Part shown: positions 8,501 through 17,076 of the stretch, one piece after another
Layout: every line of letters starts with the position of its first letter
How positions within the stretch are numbered: the stretch's first letter is position 1
From: Micromonospora chokoriensis
GTDB taxonomy: Bacteria > Actinomycetota > Actinomycetes > Mycobacteriales > Micromonosporaceae
Length of the DNA stretch: 64,000 bases
Direction of reading: 5' to 3'
Assembly: GCF_900091505.1 (NCBI RefSeq)
Contig: NZ_LT607409.1
Span: 5,146,001-5,210,000 of the forward strand
Position numbers and translations under genes: made by a program
The notes under the pieces: model-generated
The model's input: the letters and a program-made list of their open reading frames with translations, nothing else
Told to the model about the DNA's origin: nothing
Database searches by the model: none

Positions 8501-11133
8501 GACTCCTCCTTGAGCCGGGTGCGCTCCGCCTTCGGCGTGGCCGGGTCCTTGGCGAGGGCCGCGCCCATGTTGCCGATGCCGTAGTCGTTGATGAAGCCTT
8601 CCAACGCCCAGGACACCGACTCGTGCGTGGAGGTGGGCGTGTAGCCGAGGAACAGGGAGGTCTCGATGCCCTTGCGGCCGACCTCGCTGCGCCCGGAGGC
8701 GACGGTCGCGTCCTTCACCGCCGCGTCGTACGCCGCGAGCGGGTCGGGCAGCTCGACCCCGGTGAGGTACGCCTGGGCCAGAGCCACGTTGGCGCTGGTG
8801 CCGGTCATCAGGTCGGCGTAGCCGGGAGACGACCAGCGAGCGATCCAGCCGCCGTCACGGTAGTGCTGGACGAACCCGTCGGAGATCTTCGCGGCGACGT
8901 CCGGGTACAGCAGCGAGTAGGCGGGCCACACGGTGCGGTAGGTGTCCCAGAAACCGTTGTTGACGTAGATCTGCCCGTCGACGATCTTCGCGCCGGTCTG
9001 GGTGGGGGTCGACGCGCCGGTGGGCGCGGAGACCGGGCTCGCGTACTGCCAACGCGGGGCGGCGGCGGTACCGGTGTTCTCCGACTGCGAGTTCGGGTAG
9101 AGGTTCAGCCGGTACAGGTTGGAGTACATCGTGACGAGCTGCGACTCGTTGGCGCCACGCACCTCGACCCGGCCGAGCCGGTCTTTCCACGCTGCCGTCG
9201 CGGCGGCGTGCACCTGGTCGAAGCTCTTGCCGGTGACCTCCAGGTCGAGGTTGCGGCGCGCCTGGTCGACGGAGAGGAACGACGTCGCGAGGCGCATCGT
9301 CACCTCGCGGCTGGTGGAGACGTCGAAGGTTGCCGAGGTCGCGGCGGAGGCGGTCGGCGCCCGGTCGAACGAACCCGCCACGAACATGCGGCTACGACCG
9401 GCGGAGAAGCCGCTTCCGTTGTCGACCCAGCCGGTGAAGGCACCGTCCGTGCCGAGGGTGAACGTGCCGTTGTAGAAGACGAGGCTGCCGGTCGCCTGCC
9501 CGGTCGGGAAGGTGAACCGCATGATCCCGGCGTGGTCGGTCGGCGACATCTCCGCGACGAGGCCGTTCTGCAGCGTGACCCGGTAGAGGTCCGGTCGCGC
9601 GATCTCGTCGTCGTGGCTGAAGGCGAGCGCCCGGCTCGCCGGCTGGCCGGTCAGGGAACCGCCGCCCACGACCGGCATCACCGACATCTGGTTGCGGTCA
9701 CCCATCCACGGGCTCGGCTCGTGCGAGATCGCGAGACCCTGCAACATCGGCAGGTTGGCCGCGTTGTTGAGCCGGTGGTACTCGTACTCCCACGAGTTGG
9801 AGGTGGCGTCGGTGACCGGGGTGAAGAAGTTGAACCCGTTCGGCACGGCCGTGATCGGCAGGTTGTTGCCGCGTGAGAAGCCGATCGTCGAGTTGGTGCC
9901 GCGTCGGGTGTCGACGTAGTTGGTCAGCTTCGAGCCGTCGATCGACGCCGGCGTCCCCGTCAGCTCGATGTCGTCGAGCCACCCCTGGAACTGGGTGTCC
10001 GCGGCGGCCTGCGGGTTGTCGTACGCGAGCAGGATGCGGTCGATCGTCTTGCCGCGGGCGACGGTGCCGAGGTCGGCCTGCACCAGGTTCCACTGGTCGG
10101 CGAAGAGCGCCTTCGACGCGCCCTGGCCGGCGGCGGTGAGCGGGTTGCCGTGCTGGTCGACGGGCGAGCGTCCACTCAGGTAGCTGCCGTCGGTGAAGCG
10201 CAGGTCGACGGCCGCGTAGGTGGACGGGTACCGGGCGTTCCCGGCGGTGAACTCCGGGAAGATCTTGTACGACAGTCGGGTCTTCGGCCCCACCGAAACG
10301 TTGACGTCGAACAGCTTGTTGGTGGCGTACGAGCGGCCGTCGCCCTCGGTGCCGCCGGAGTAGCGCAGCGCGGCGAGGCCGGTGAACCCGGCGTCCGGCT
10401 TCGTGGTGTAGCCACCGTTCGGGCCGGCGGCGGTCTCGCTGACCATCGGGGTGGCCGGCGGGTGGACGTCCGAGCCGTCGCTGACGTTCCAGTCGGCGAG
10501 TTGCAGCAGGTCGTCGCCGGAGTTCGCGGTGACGTTCAGCCGGTAGTACGCGTAGGCGGTGTTGTTGGTGACGCGGTAGCGGTTGGTGGCGAACCGGCCG
10601 CCGAACGTCTCACCGGAGCGCTTGTCCAGGTCGGTCCACGAGGCGCCGTCGGTCGACCCCTGCACGACGAAGTCCCTGGGGTCGCGGCTGGGCGCGTCGT
10701 TGGCCGAGGTCAGCGAGTAGCGCTTGACCGTCACCGGCTCGGTGAACCGGTAGGTCACCCAGCCGGTCGTCTGGAACACGAGCCACTTGGTCGACGAGTC
10801 GTCGTCGGCGAGGTTCGCGGCGATCTCGCGGGGCTGGTACTCGTCGCTCGCGGTCACCGCGCTGACCTGACCGAGCAGGCTGCCGGGCAGCGTGGTGACG
10901 GTGCCGCTCAGGTTCGCCTGGATCGGCTTGCCGTTCGCGCCGACCTCCACCGTGCTGGTGAAGGGCTGCGGGTCGGCGGTCTCGAACGAGGAGCTGAAGT
11001 TCCCCGGCGTCGCCGAGGAGGGAGCCGCGGTGGCCAGGGGTGCGGCCACGAGCAGGCCCAGCGGCAGCAGGGCCGCTGTGGTCGCGGCGACCAGTCGGGG
11101 AGACAGGGAGCGTACGGGGGGACTATGTGACAT
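5518..11133 (-). CDS. Secreted multidomain GH92 alpha-mannosidase
   Basis: 1871-residue exported glycosidase of family GH92 (exo-acting alpha-mannosidases). Order of parts: Sec signal peptide (about 1-36); discoidin-like F5/8C domain (about 85-225); a lectin-like region; GH92 catalytic part (about 405-1140) with GFWDTYRTVWPAY (about 725-738), HEMIEARAVRMG (about 973) and the catalytic-region motif GDEDNGEMSAWYVL (about 1031); a second discoidin domain (about 1150-1300); a PKD domain with WGDGTP; a beta-rich module; a second PKD domain; and two IPT-like repeats at the C terminus. It probably trims mannose from glycoproteins or fungal mannan outside the cell. ATG at 11133. It appears monocistronic, with terminators near both ends. 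Confidence 0.92.
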   Translation of the reverse strand: MSHSPPVRSLSPRLVAATTAALLPLGLLVAAPLATAAPSSATPGNFSSSFETADPQPFTSTVEVGANGKPIQANLSGTVTTLPGSLLGQVSAVTASDEYQPREIAANLADDDSSTKWLVFQTTGWVTYRFTEPVTVKRYSLTSANDAPSRDPRDFVVQGSTDGASWTDLDKRSGETFGGRFATNRYRVTNNTAYAYYRLNVTANSGDDLLQLADWNVSDGSDVHPPATPMVSETAAGPNGGYTTKPDAGFTGLAALRYSGGTEGDGRSYATNKLFDVNVSVGPKTRLSYKIFPEFTAGNARYPSTYAAVDLRFTDGSYLSGRSPVDQHGNPLTAAGQGASKALFADQWNLVQADLGTVARGKTIDRILLAYDNPQAAADTQFQGWLDDIELTGTPASIDGSKLTNYVDTRRGTNSTIGFSRGNNLPITAVPNGFNFFTPVTDATSNSWEYEYHRLNNAANLPMLQGLAISHEPSPWMGDRNQMSVMPVVGGGSLTGQPASRALAFSHDDEIARPDLYRVTLQNGLVAEMSPTDHAGIMRFTFPTGQATGSLVFYNGTFTLGTDGAFTGWVDNGSGFSAGRSRMFVAGSFDRAPTASAATSATFDVSTSREVTMRLATSFLSVDQARRNLDLEVTGKSFDQVHAAATAAWKDRLGRVEVRGANESQLVTMYSNLYRLNLYPNSQSENTGTAAAPRWQYASPVSAPTGASTPTQTGAKIVDGQIYVNNGFWDTYRTVWPAYSLLYPDVAAKISDGFVQHYRDGGWIARWSSPGYADLMTGTSANVALAQAYLTGVELPDPLAAYDAAVKDATVASGRSEVGRKGIETSLFLGYTPTSTHESVSWALEGFINDYGIGNMGAALAKDPATPKAERTRLKEESRYFLERARNYVHLFDPKTKLFQGRDGAGNFLAGDPLDWGGVYTETNGWNFAFTAQQDGQGLANLYGGQQALRDKLDTFFATPESADRPGGYGGIIHEMIEARAVRMGQLGMSNQPSHHIPYMYNFAGAPAKTQAAVREILRRLYVGSEIGQGYLGDEDNGEMSAWYVLSSLGIYPLQAGSAEWTIGSPQFTRMTVRRPTGDIVVNAPANSTRNIYVQDVKVNGKKQRGLSVDVTTLAKGGTIDFQMGPNPSSWGSGKKDAPPSLTKGEDAPKPLQDTTGPGLGTATATGGQDAAKLFDDSSTTQLTFTSATPQVTWTNRGGKQKPTYYTVTSGAAAGDPADWRLQGSNDGITWTTLDTRTDQVFRWRNQTRPYPIDKPGRFAQFRLAVTKTVGAAQTNLAEIELLAGGDVSIGGGDITVTPAGSAHATSGVPVSVPLASVTGGTADGYRATIDWGDGTPVTEGTLTLSSRAVYSVGGSHTYATPGYHQASVTVTDGENQTSATVGVEVAYAPTSGLTAAFDTVCVGDEGVLAADCDAKSWAYSRAALTAGGAVQGQRQQVPGTALRFTLPVIPPGQPDNATGNGATVVLDLPADARSISFIGAGTQGNQSTTGTATFSDGSTAGIPIQFSDWTLGGNANGTPSYGNVVVAKTAYRLHGTSRDGAQPFLFATAPYQIPAGKTLVSVTLPTQTGDPRSAGRIHVFAVANDGTSAPALTTDAPKDQTVNAGQALTASLGSVTGGVPGTTGYRARVQWGDGTAPQDVTIDASGAMTGQHTYSREGTYTVHVTAWDTVSSSTKAFTVTVARGGSQPAIALSSAGSVTTGGAITVDGSGFAAGEQVTVSIGTDPARTTKVAASAKGTVRVSVPTSEGAQPGRYAVTATGASSRTPATATVQVTEQAQARTYQPRAVLLTASGPRATAITVDGSGFVPNEVVTITFGNGVAVTTVRANGDGVISGATVSVPGAAKPGATSVTLTGETSAMTVSRPFTVTG

Positions 11134-11352
11134 GGGGGACGGTGCCTTTCGACTCGAACCGGTCGAGTACGTCGAAGGTCGGGGCAGTGTGGAGCGTGCG
11201 GTGGTGCTGGTCAGGCTCTGACATCGTTGTCATACCGGCTGGCGATCAACGAGGGTCGGAGCGGTGAACTGTTCGCTGATAGTTCCGGGCGCACCACGGC
11301 CCTGTCAACGGGTTGCCCGGAGCGAGGCGCACCGGGCCTCGACGTCGCACGG

Positions 11353-11390
11353 TGATTCCGCTGTGGCATCTAGATGCCACAGCGGAATCA
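11353..11390. terminator. Perfect 17-bp-stem hairpin after chitinase gene
   Basis: TGATTCCGCTGTGGCAT and its exact complement around a CTAG loop. It stands 31 bases past the stop codon of the minus-strand chitinase gene and upstream of the GH92 gene on the same strand, so it should insulate the two. No T-run follows, as is common in actinomycetes. Confidence 0.75.
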
Positions 11391-11421
11391 GGCGGCGAAC
11401 GCACCGAGGCCCGACCGCGGA

Positions 11422-12501
11422 TCAGCAGTAGAGGTTGGCTCCGGCCGACACACCGAGGATGCCGACGAACTGCTGGTACCTGGTGACGCGGCTCTGCACC
11501 TGGGCGGGGTTACCGCCGTTGCACTCGATCGAGCCGTTGATGCTGCGGATCGTCTGGCCGAACCCGGCGCCGGTGACCATCGCATTGTGGGCGGTCATGG
11601 TGCCCGGCCCGTTCTGGGTCATCCAGTACCAGATCCCGGTCTTCCAGGCCACCGCGGCATCGTTCTGCACCAGCCAGGGGTTGGTCAGCAGGGGCAGGTT
11701 CAGCGCGATGCCGGCGGCGTTGTAGTTGAAGTTCCAGCTGAGCTGGATCGGCCCGCGCCCGTAGTAGGCAGCCTGCCCGGCCGGGCAGCCGTAGGACTGG
11801 CCGGGGTCGCAGTAGTGCGGGTAGTTCGCCGTGTTCTGCTCGACGATGTGCACGAGCCCGCCGGTCTCGTGGTAGACGTTCGCCAGGAAGGCCGCGGCCT
11901 CCTGACGTTGCACTGTGGCGCTGCCGCTCTTCGCGAACGCCGGATAGGCGCTGAGCGCGGCGACGAGCCCGGAGTAGGTGTAGAAGGAGTTGCGACCCGG
12001 GAACATCTGGTTGAACTGGGCCTCGGTGACCACGAAGCCTCCCGGGTTGGTGGGCGGCGGGGTGGTCGGCGGTTGGCCACCACAGGTGTACGGCTCCCAG
12101 TACCAGGTGCTGACGACCGGGTCGTACCCGGGATTGTCGTGCTCGGCGACGTAGTAGAGACCGTTGGTGTACCGCACGACGGCTCCGGCGGCGTACCAGG
12201 TACCGGCGACCCAGTTCGGGTGGTTGCAGGTGCCGCCGGTGGGCGGTGTGGTGCCTCCCCCACACGCGCCGAGGTCCTCCCAGACGCCGGTCGTCCCGGG
12301 CGGCGCCTCGTTCTGGGTCCACCACTTCGCCCGGTAGTTACGGCCGTTGTGGGAGACCTGGGCGTCTCCCCAGTAGACGGCAGAGGCCTGCCACGATGCC
12401 GAGCAGGCTGCCGCCGACGCGGCGGTGGGCGGGATGACCGCGACGAACGTGCCGGCGACGATCAGTGCCGCCAGTGCGACCAGCGCACGCAGTCTCGTCA
12501 T
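11422..12501 (-). CDS. Secreted GH19 chitinase with two chitin-binding domains
   Basis: Endochitinase of family GH19, exported to degrade chitin. 359 residues: signal peptide (about 1-30, ending ASA-A); first CBM5/12 domain with WQASAVYWGDAQVSHNGRNYRAKWW; second CBM5/12 with WVAGTWYAAGAVVRYTNGLYYVAEHD; a Pro/Thr linker; GH19 domain from about residue 155. GH19 signatures include AAFLANVYHETGG, where the Glu is the likely acid catalyst, and YYGRGPIQLSWNFNY. The disulfide-forming C terminus ends NLYC. Length and order match actinomycete ChiF/ChiG-type enzymes. The gene is divergent from a CE4 deacetylase that may act on the same polymer. Confidence 0.95.
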   Translation of the reverse strand: MTRLRALVALAALIVAGTFVAVIPPTAASAAACSASWQASAVYWGDAQVSHNGRNYRAKWWTQNEAPPGTTGVWEDLGACGGGTTPPTGGTCNHPNWVAGTWYAAGAVVRYTNGLYYVAEHDNPGYDPVVSTWYWEPYTCGGQPPTTPPPTNPGGFVVTEAQFNQMFPGRNSFYTYSGLVAALSAYPAFAKSGSATVQRQEAAAFLANVYHETGGLVHIVEQNTANYPHYCDPGQSYGCPAGQAAYYGRGPIQLSWNFNYNAAGIALNLPLLTNPWLVQNDAAVAWKTGIWYWMTQNGPGTMTAHNAMVTGAGFGQTIRSINGSIECNGGNPAQVQSRVTRYQQFVGILGVSAGANLYC

Positions 12502-12806
12502 GTGCTCACTCCATCCTGGAACTCCGTTGGCCGGAATCAGCTGGATATCGATGGCAGTGACTGTAACATCTTCTGTTCACAATCTTTACTATTTCCCCTG
12601 ACGCCAGGCATGAGCGCCACCGGGGCTCACGCCGACATCGACACCGGTATTTCCATCGGCTTTCCGGATCATGCCGCGAGAGATCCGACGCCTGGCACGG
12701 TCGAGCTGCTGAACAGATGACACCCCGCCAGTCAGACACGCAGTACAGGGACCAGTCGGCCGCCCACAGTGCCCCCTGAGGCGTTCCGGAGCTGTTCCGG
12801 AAGTTG
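12502..12806. other. Divergent promoter region, chitinase side
   Basis: About 300 bases without a gene between the chitinase and deacetylase genes. The 12540-12600 part is clearly richer in A and T (TGTAACATCTTCTGTTCACAATC area) and probably holds the chitinase promoter and regulator sites. I see no clear repeat that would name the regulator. Confidence 0.4.
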
Positions 12807-12835
12807 TTGACGCGTTGGAATTCCCGCTGTAATAC
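12807..12835 (+). promoter_or_regulatory. SigA-like promoter for the CE4 gene
   Basis: TTGACG at 12807-12812 and TAATAC at 12830-12835, separated by 17 bases, a good match to the vegetative -35/-10 consensus. Initiation would fall near 12842, about 110 bases before the deacetylase start. Confidence 0.6.
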
Positions 12836-12950
12836 TCCGATCCATCGAGGTCAATGCGAGCCGCGTCGGCCGGCACGACCTCCCACTCATCCACACCCGT
12901 CCGGACCGTGCTGCCCAGGCGTCCGGCCGGCCTGCGCGAAGGGGCACCAG

Positions 12951-13979
12951 ATGAGCAGGCTCTTCCCCCGCACGACCTTGTGGTCGAGGCGGTTGCGCGC
13001 GGCGCTCGCCGTCCTCGCCACCGCCGTCGCGATGTGCGGCGTCGTCCTCGCCGCCACCACGACGTCGTCGAGCGCCGCGACCTGCAACGGGTACGTCGGC
13101 CTCACCTTCGACGACGGCCCGACCGGCAGCACCAGCGCGCTGCTGAACGTGCTGCGCAGCAACGGCGTACGGGCCACCATGTTCAACGTCGGGCAGAACG
13201 TCCAGAACAACCGGTCGGCCGCGCAGGCACAGGTCTCCGCCGGCATGTGGGTCGCCAACCACAGCTGGAACCACGCGCACATGACCTCGATGAGCCAGTC
13301 GCAGATGCAGTCCGACCTGTCCCAGACCAGCTCGGCGATCCAGTCGGCGACCGGCGTCCGGCCGGTGTTGTTCCGGCCTCCGTACGGGGAGACCAACTCC
13401 ACCCTCCAGTCCGTCGCGTCCTCGCTGGGCATGCGCCAGGTGATCTGGGACGTGGACTCCCAGGACTGGAACGGGGCCAGCGTCAGCCAGATCGTCGCCA
13501 ACGCGAGCCGTCTGCAAGCCGGTCAGGTCATCCTCATGCACGACGGCATCCAGAACACCCGCGACGCCATCCCGCAGATCGTGGCCAACCTGACCAGCCG
13601 CAACCTGTGCCCCGGCATGATCTCGCCGTCCACCGGCCGGGCCGTCGCGCCCGATGGCACGACCCCGCCGACCGACGGCGGCACCACCCCGCCGCCCGGC
13701 GGCGGCAGCTGCACCGCGACGGCGACGACCACCAACGTCTGGGGCGACCGCTACAACACGTCGGTGACGGTCAGCGGCGCCAACACGTGGACCGTGGTCG
13801 TGGCCCTCACCTCGCCGCAGCGCGTCTCCAGCTACTGGAACGGCACCGCCACCTGGGACAGCAGCGGCACCGTCATGACCATGCGGTCCAACGGCAGCGG
13901 CAACACCTTCGGCTTCACCACGATGACCAACGGCAACAGCAACGCCCGTCCACAGATCCGCTCCTGCACCTCCGGCTGA
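12951..13979 (+). CDS. Secreted CE4 polysaccharide deacetylase with CBM2
   Basis: NodB-type metal-dependent deacetylase, acting outside the cell on chitin oligomers, peptidoglycan or acetyl-xylan. 342 residues: signal peptide with a long hydrophobic core ending SSAA; NodB domain with TFDDGP (catalytic base and metal Asp), NHSWNHAHM (metal histidines), RPPYGE and LMHDG; a Pro/Thr/Gly linker; a C-terminal CBM2-like cellulose/chitin-binding domain containing WGDRYNTSVTV and SYWNGTATW. ATG 12951 is preceded by AAGGGG; upstream in-frame codons lack a ribosome site. The exact substrate cannot be read from sequence; the neighbouring chitinase favours chitin. Confidence 0.92.
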   Translation: MSRLFPRTTLWSRRLRAALAVLATAVAMCGVVLAATTTSSSAATCNGYVGLTFDDGPTGSTSALLNVLRSNGVRATMFNVGQNVQNNRSAAQAQVSAGMWVANHSWNHAHMTSMSQSQMQSDLSQTSSAIQSATGVRPVLFRPPYGETNSTLQSVASSLGMRQVIWDVDSQDWNGASVSQIVANASRLQAGQVILMHDGIQNTRDAIPQIVANLTSRNLCPGMISPSTGRAVAPDGTTPPTDGGTTPPPGGGSCTATATTTNVWGDRYNTSVTVSGANTWTVVVALTSPQRVSSYWNGTATWDSSGTVMTMRSNGSGNTFGFTTMTNGNSNARPQIRSCTSG

Positions 13980-13996
13980 CACCGCCGGGGCGAGAC

Positions 13997-14031
13997 GTGC
14001 GCGGCGGGTGCGCCCGGCACCCGCCGCGCAC
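13997..14031. terminator. Terminator after CE4 deacetylase
   Basis: GTGCGCGGCGGGTGC and its complement form a perfect 15-bp stem with a 5-base loop, 18 bases after the stop codon. Confidence 0.8.
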
Positions 14032-14121
14032 CGCGTTCTGTCGGGGGCGGTCGCTAGCGTGTGGTCACTGTCGCCGCGCCGGCCACGTCGAGCCGGTCGC
14101 TGACCCCTCGGAGGCCCGCCC

Positions 14122-15540
14122 ATGTCCCAGGAGACGACCTACCTCGAACTGTCCGAAGTGGACGGTGCCCACAAGTTCTACGAGGTCGTCGTCGACGACG
14201 CCACGCTGACCGTGCGCTACGGCCGGATCGGCGACCAGGGTCAGGTCAAGGCGAGCGCCTACCCGGACAACGCCCGTGCCCGCGCGGCCGCGGCGAAGAA
14301 GATCGGGGAGAAGGTCCGCAAGGGGTACGCACCGGCCGTCCCGGGCGTCCGGCAGAAACGCTCCGTCTCCCGTCGGCAGATCGTCAGCACCCGCTCGACC
14401 GCGCACACCGCTCCGGTGCTCTGGCGCTACGACTCCGGCGCTCCCGCCTTCGGCATCTTCGTCGACGGGCAGCACTGCATGGTCGGCAACGAGCACGGCG
14501 TCATCACCACGCTCGACCACGATGCCCGGGTGCGCAGTCAGGTGCGTCTTCCCGACGGGGTGAAGTGCATCGTCGCCGACGACGCCTGGGTCTACGCCGG
14601 CTGCGACGACGGCAACGTCTACGACCTCTCCGGCAAGGTGCCCCGCGTGGCGTACGCGATCGCTCCGGAGATCGACATCTACTGGCTGGACATCCACGAC
14701 GGCGTCCTGGGCGTCTCCGACGCCGACGGTGGGATCACCGCCGTCGACCACGAGGACGAGTTCCTGTGGCGCAGGCCCGGGCGGGGGCGCTCGGCCTGGA
14801 TGGTGCGGTGTGACCGCGACGCGATCTACCACGGCCATTCCCAGGGTGTGACCGGCTACGAGTGGCGTACCGGCAACGAGTTGTGGCACACCAGGACCGG
14901 CGCGGTGCTGTTCGGCTGGCAGGAGGACGGCAGTGTGTTCGCCGGGACCAGCACCCGCGAGGTGGTGCGCCTGTCCAAGTCGGGTCGGCACGAGCGCACC
15001 TACCTCTGCGACGCCCCGGTGTTCTCCTGCGCGACCGCCGAGGGCGGCCGGTACGTCTTCGCCGGTGACAGCCAGTCCTCGATCTACTGCTTCGACGCGG
15101 ACGGCACCCGGCTGTGGAAGCTCGGCACCGGCTGCGGCTCGGCGTACTCGATGCAATACCACGACGACCGGCTCTACGTCGTCACCACCGGCGGCCATCT
15201 GGCCTGCATCGACGCGAGCGAGCCGGCGATCCGCGCGGCCCAGGCCGGTGACGTGCCCGAGGTACGCGACATCAAGGCGCCCCGGCAGGCCCCGCGGCCG
15301 GCGCAGCCGACAGTCGTCGAGGTGACCAGCGACCTCGGCGGTGGCGTGGTGGTGCAGTGCCTGGACGACCGGGGCCGGTTGCGCGTCCAGGTGCTGTCCG
15401 ACGGCTACCGACGGGACTGGTCGGTGCAGTTCCCCAAGGGGATCCGCGAGCCGGGTGCCCGCTACCTGGTGACCGAGGTCCGCGAGTCCAGCCGTGGCGG
15501 GTTCTACCGGGCGTTCGGCGACATCCGCCGGCTGGGCTGA
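14122..15540 (+). CDS. WGR-domain protein with beta-propeller region
   Basis: 472 residues. Residues 1-75 resemble the WGR domain (FYEVVVDDATLTVRYGRIGDQGQ, then AKKIGEKVRKGY), a module found in PARPs and in bacterial proteins that bind nucleic acid ends or partner proteins. The remainder, from about residue 95, has repeated blades of the PQQ/WD-like propeller type: WRYDSGAPAFGIFVDGQ, LDIHDGVLGVSDADGGI, CFDADGTRLWKLGTG, YDDRLYVVTTGGHLACIDA. There is no signal peptide or membrane segment, so it is cytosolic. No catalytic residues are recognisable. The start has GGAGGCCCGCCC just upstream. It seems transcribed alone; function unknown. Confidence 0.8.
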   Translation: MSQETTYLELSEVDGAHKFYEVVVDDATLTVRYGRIGDQGQVKASAYPDNARARAAAAKKIGEKVRKGYAPAVPGVRQKRSVSRRQIVSTRSTAHTAPVLWRYDSGAPAFGIFVDGQHCMVGNEHGVITTLDHDARVRSQVRLPDGVKCIVADDAWVYAGCDDGNVYDLSGKVPRVAYAIAPEIDIYWLDIHDGVLGVSDADGGITAVDHEDEFLWRRPGRGRSAWMVRCDRDAIYHGHSQGVTGYEWRTGNELWHTRTGAVLFGWQEDGSVFAGTSTREVVRLSKSGRHERTYLCDAPVFSCATAEGGRYVFAGDSQSSIYCFDADGTRLWKLGTGCGSAYSMQYHDDRLYVVTTGGHLACIDASEPAIRAAQAGDVPEVRDIKAPRQAPRPAQPTVVEVTSDLGGGVVVQCLDDRGRLRVQVLSDGYRRDWSVQFPKGIREPGARYLVTEVRESSRGGFYRAFGDIRRLG

Positions 15541-15551
15541 GCGTCACGGGC

Positions 15552-15583
15552 GGTCGTGCCGTCCGCACCGGGGCGGCACGACC
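15552..15583. terminator. Hairpin after WGR gene
   Basis: GGTCGTGCCG and CGGCACGACC, a 10-bp stem with a 12-base loop, 11 bases past the stop codon. Confidence 0.6.
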
Positions 15584-15659
15584 TCGGCCCGGCGGCGGCA
15601 CCCCGCCACGCTGGGCGGCTGGCCCGCCCGCGCCCGGTCGGTCTGGGTAGCCTGGGGCC

Positions 15660-15992
15660 ATGATCTTCATTACCGCGAAGTTCCGCATCCTGCCCGAGCA
15701 CGCCGACCAGTGGCCGCAGATCGCCGCCGAGTTCACCGATGCGACCCGGGCCGAGCCGGGTTGCCTGTGGTTCGACTGGTCGCGCAGCGTGGACGACCCG
15801 ACCGAGTACGTGCTGGTCGAGGCCTTCCGCGACGGCGAGGCCGGCGGGGCGCACGTGCAGTCGGCGCACTTCCGCAAGGCCCAGGAGACCCTGCCGCCGC
15901 ACCTGGCCGAGACCCCGCGCATCGTGAACGCCACAGTGCCGCAGGACGACTGGTCGCTGCTCGGCGAGATGGCCGTCCCCGAGGGCCGCTGA
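15660..15992 (+). CDS. Antibiotic-biosynthesis-monooxygenase (ABM) family protein
   Basis: 110-residue single ABM domain: ITAKFRILPEHADQWPQIAAEF at the N terminus, EPGCLWFDWSRSVDDP, VLVEAFRDGEAGGAHVQSAHF, and the final strand. Family members are small dimeric alpha-beta barrels such as YgiN-type quinol monooxygenases or heme-degrading IsdG relatives. The Glu-Pro-Gly-Cys and His-x-x-S-x-H-F positions are those normally conserved in the YgiN group. No partner gene is obvious, and no ribosome site stronger than GG is seen before ATG 15660. A role in quinone detoxification is only a guess. Confidence 0.8.
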   Translation: MIFITAKFRILPEHADQWPQIAAEFTDATRAEPGCLWFDWSRSVDDPTEYVLVEAFRDGEAGGAHVQSAHFRKAQETLPPHLAETPRIVNATVPQDDWSLLGEMAVPEGR

Positions 15993-16081
15993 CCGGATCG
16001 GGTTCCTCGGGCCGTCGGCGGGTCCGTCGCCGAACCGCCGACAGCGGGGCCAACCCGCCGGCGGCGGGGGGCGGCCTGTCG

Positions 16082-16933
16082 TCAGCGGAGCCGGCGGGCG
16101 GTGAACCGGGCCGGCGGGTCGGCGATCACGTCCTGCGCCGCGACGAGCTGGATCTCCCGGGTGCCGGCCGCCAGTGTCGCTTCGAGCACGGCGAAGACGG
16201 AGGCGACGGTGCGTTCCACGGCGACAGCGGGTGAGCCCGTCGTGCTGAGGTGCGCGAGGTACAACGCGGCGGTGACGTCGCCCCCGCCGTTGGGGTTGAT
16301 CGGCAGCAGCGGTGTGGTCACCGCCCAGGCTCCCTCGTCCGAGACGGCCACCACCTCCAGCGAGTCCGGCGGCAGGTCGCCGTGCAGCACGCTGGTCACC
16401 AGGACGTGCCGCGGGCCGGTCGCGCGTACGACGTCGACCGCGTCGAGCACCTCCGCCAACGAGGTCGTCGTACGCCCGGCGAGGAAGTCGAGTTCGAAGT
16501 GGTTCGGCGTGATGATGTCGGCACGCGGCACGACGGTGTCGCGCAGATACTCCGGGATACCCGGGCGGACGAACATTCCGCGACCGGCGTCGCCCATCAC
16601 CGGGTCGCAGCAGTACACCGCCGCCGGGTTGAGAGCCTTGACCTTCTCGACCGCGTCCAGGATCACCGCGCCCATGGCCGGGTCGCCCTGGTAACCGGAC
16701 AACACCGCGTCGGCGTCGCCGAGGACCCCACGGTCGGTGATGCCCGCGATCACCTCGGCGACGTCGGCCGCCGCCAGCATCGGTCCGCGCCACGCGCCGT
16801 ACCCGGTGTGGTTGGAGAAGTGCACGGTCAGGACCGGCCAGACCTCGTGCCCGAGCCGTTGCAGGGGAAACACCGCCGCCGAGTTGCCGACGTGCCCGTA
16901 GGCGACCGACGACTGAATGGACAGGATCTTCAC
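16082..16933 (-). CDS. pdxY: Pyridoxal kinase
   Basis: Cytosolic PfkB/ribokinase-like enzyme that phosphorylates pyridoxal with ATP in vitamin B6 salvage. 283 residues, the usual PdxY length. Signatures: KILSIQSSVAYGHVGNSAAVFPLQRLG at the N terminus (pyridoxal pocket), SNHTGYG, GYQGDP, YCCDPVMGD, ITPNHFELDFLAG and the active-site loop NPNGGGDV, whose last Asp is the catalytic base (GTGD in many relatives, GGGD here). I use GTG 16933, because the homology begins there; the open frame back to 17026 is unlikely to be translated. It stands alone between convergent neighbours. Confidence 0.92.
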   Translation of the reverse strand: MKILSIQSSVAYGHVGNSAAVFPLQRLGHEVWPVLTVHFSNHTGYGAWRGPMLAAADVAEVIAGITDRGVLGDADAVLSGYQGDPAMGAVILDAVEKVKALNPAAVYCCDPVMGDAGRGMFVRPGIPEYLRDTVVPRADIITPNHFELDFLAGRTTTSLAEVLDAVDVVRATGPRHVLVTSVLHGDLPPDSLEVVAVSDEGAWAVTTPLLPINPNGGGDVTAALYLAHLSTTGSPAVAVERTVASVFAVLEATLAAGTREIQLVAAQDVIADPPARFTARRLR

Positions 16934-17030
16934 CGGCTCATCATGGTCGCCGTGACGGGAAGCGCACGCCCGGCCCGCCGAATCTGTCGGCTGGCCCACT
17001 CGCCGCCCACCCGTCGGTGCCGGCACGAGT

Positions 17031-17062
17031 GGGCGGCCCGGACGCCGTCGTCCGGGCCGCCC
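17031..17062. terminator. Terminator after serine protease gene
   Basis: GGGCGGCCCGGACG, CCGT loop, then the exact complement: a 14-bp stem, 15 bases beyond the protease stop codon on the minus strand. Confidence 0.8.
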
Positions 17063-17076
17063 GAGTGGTCGTCCGG

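Noticed and set aside
6142..9876. Plus-strand open frame of 1244 residues
   Set aside because: It is antisense to the GH92 gene; Arg/Gly/Val-rich translation without domains, caused by high GC content. The minus-strand protein has clear family motifs.
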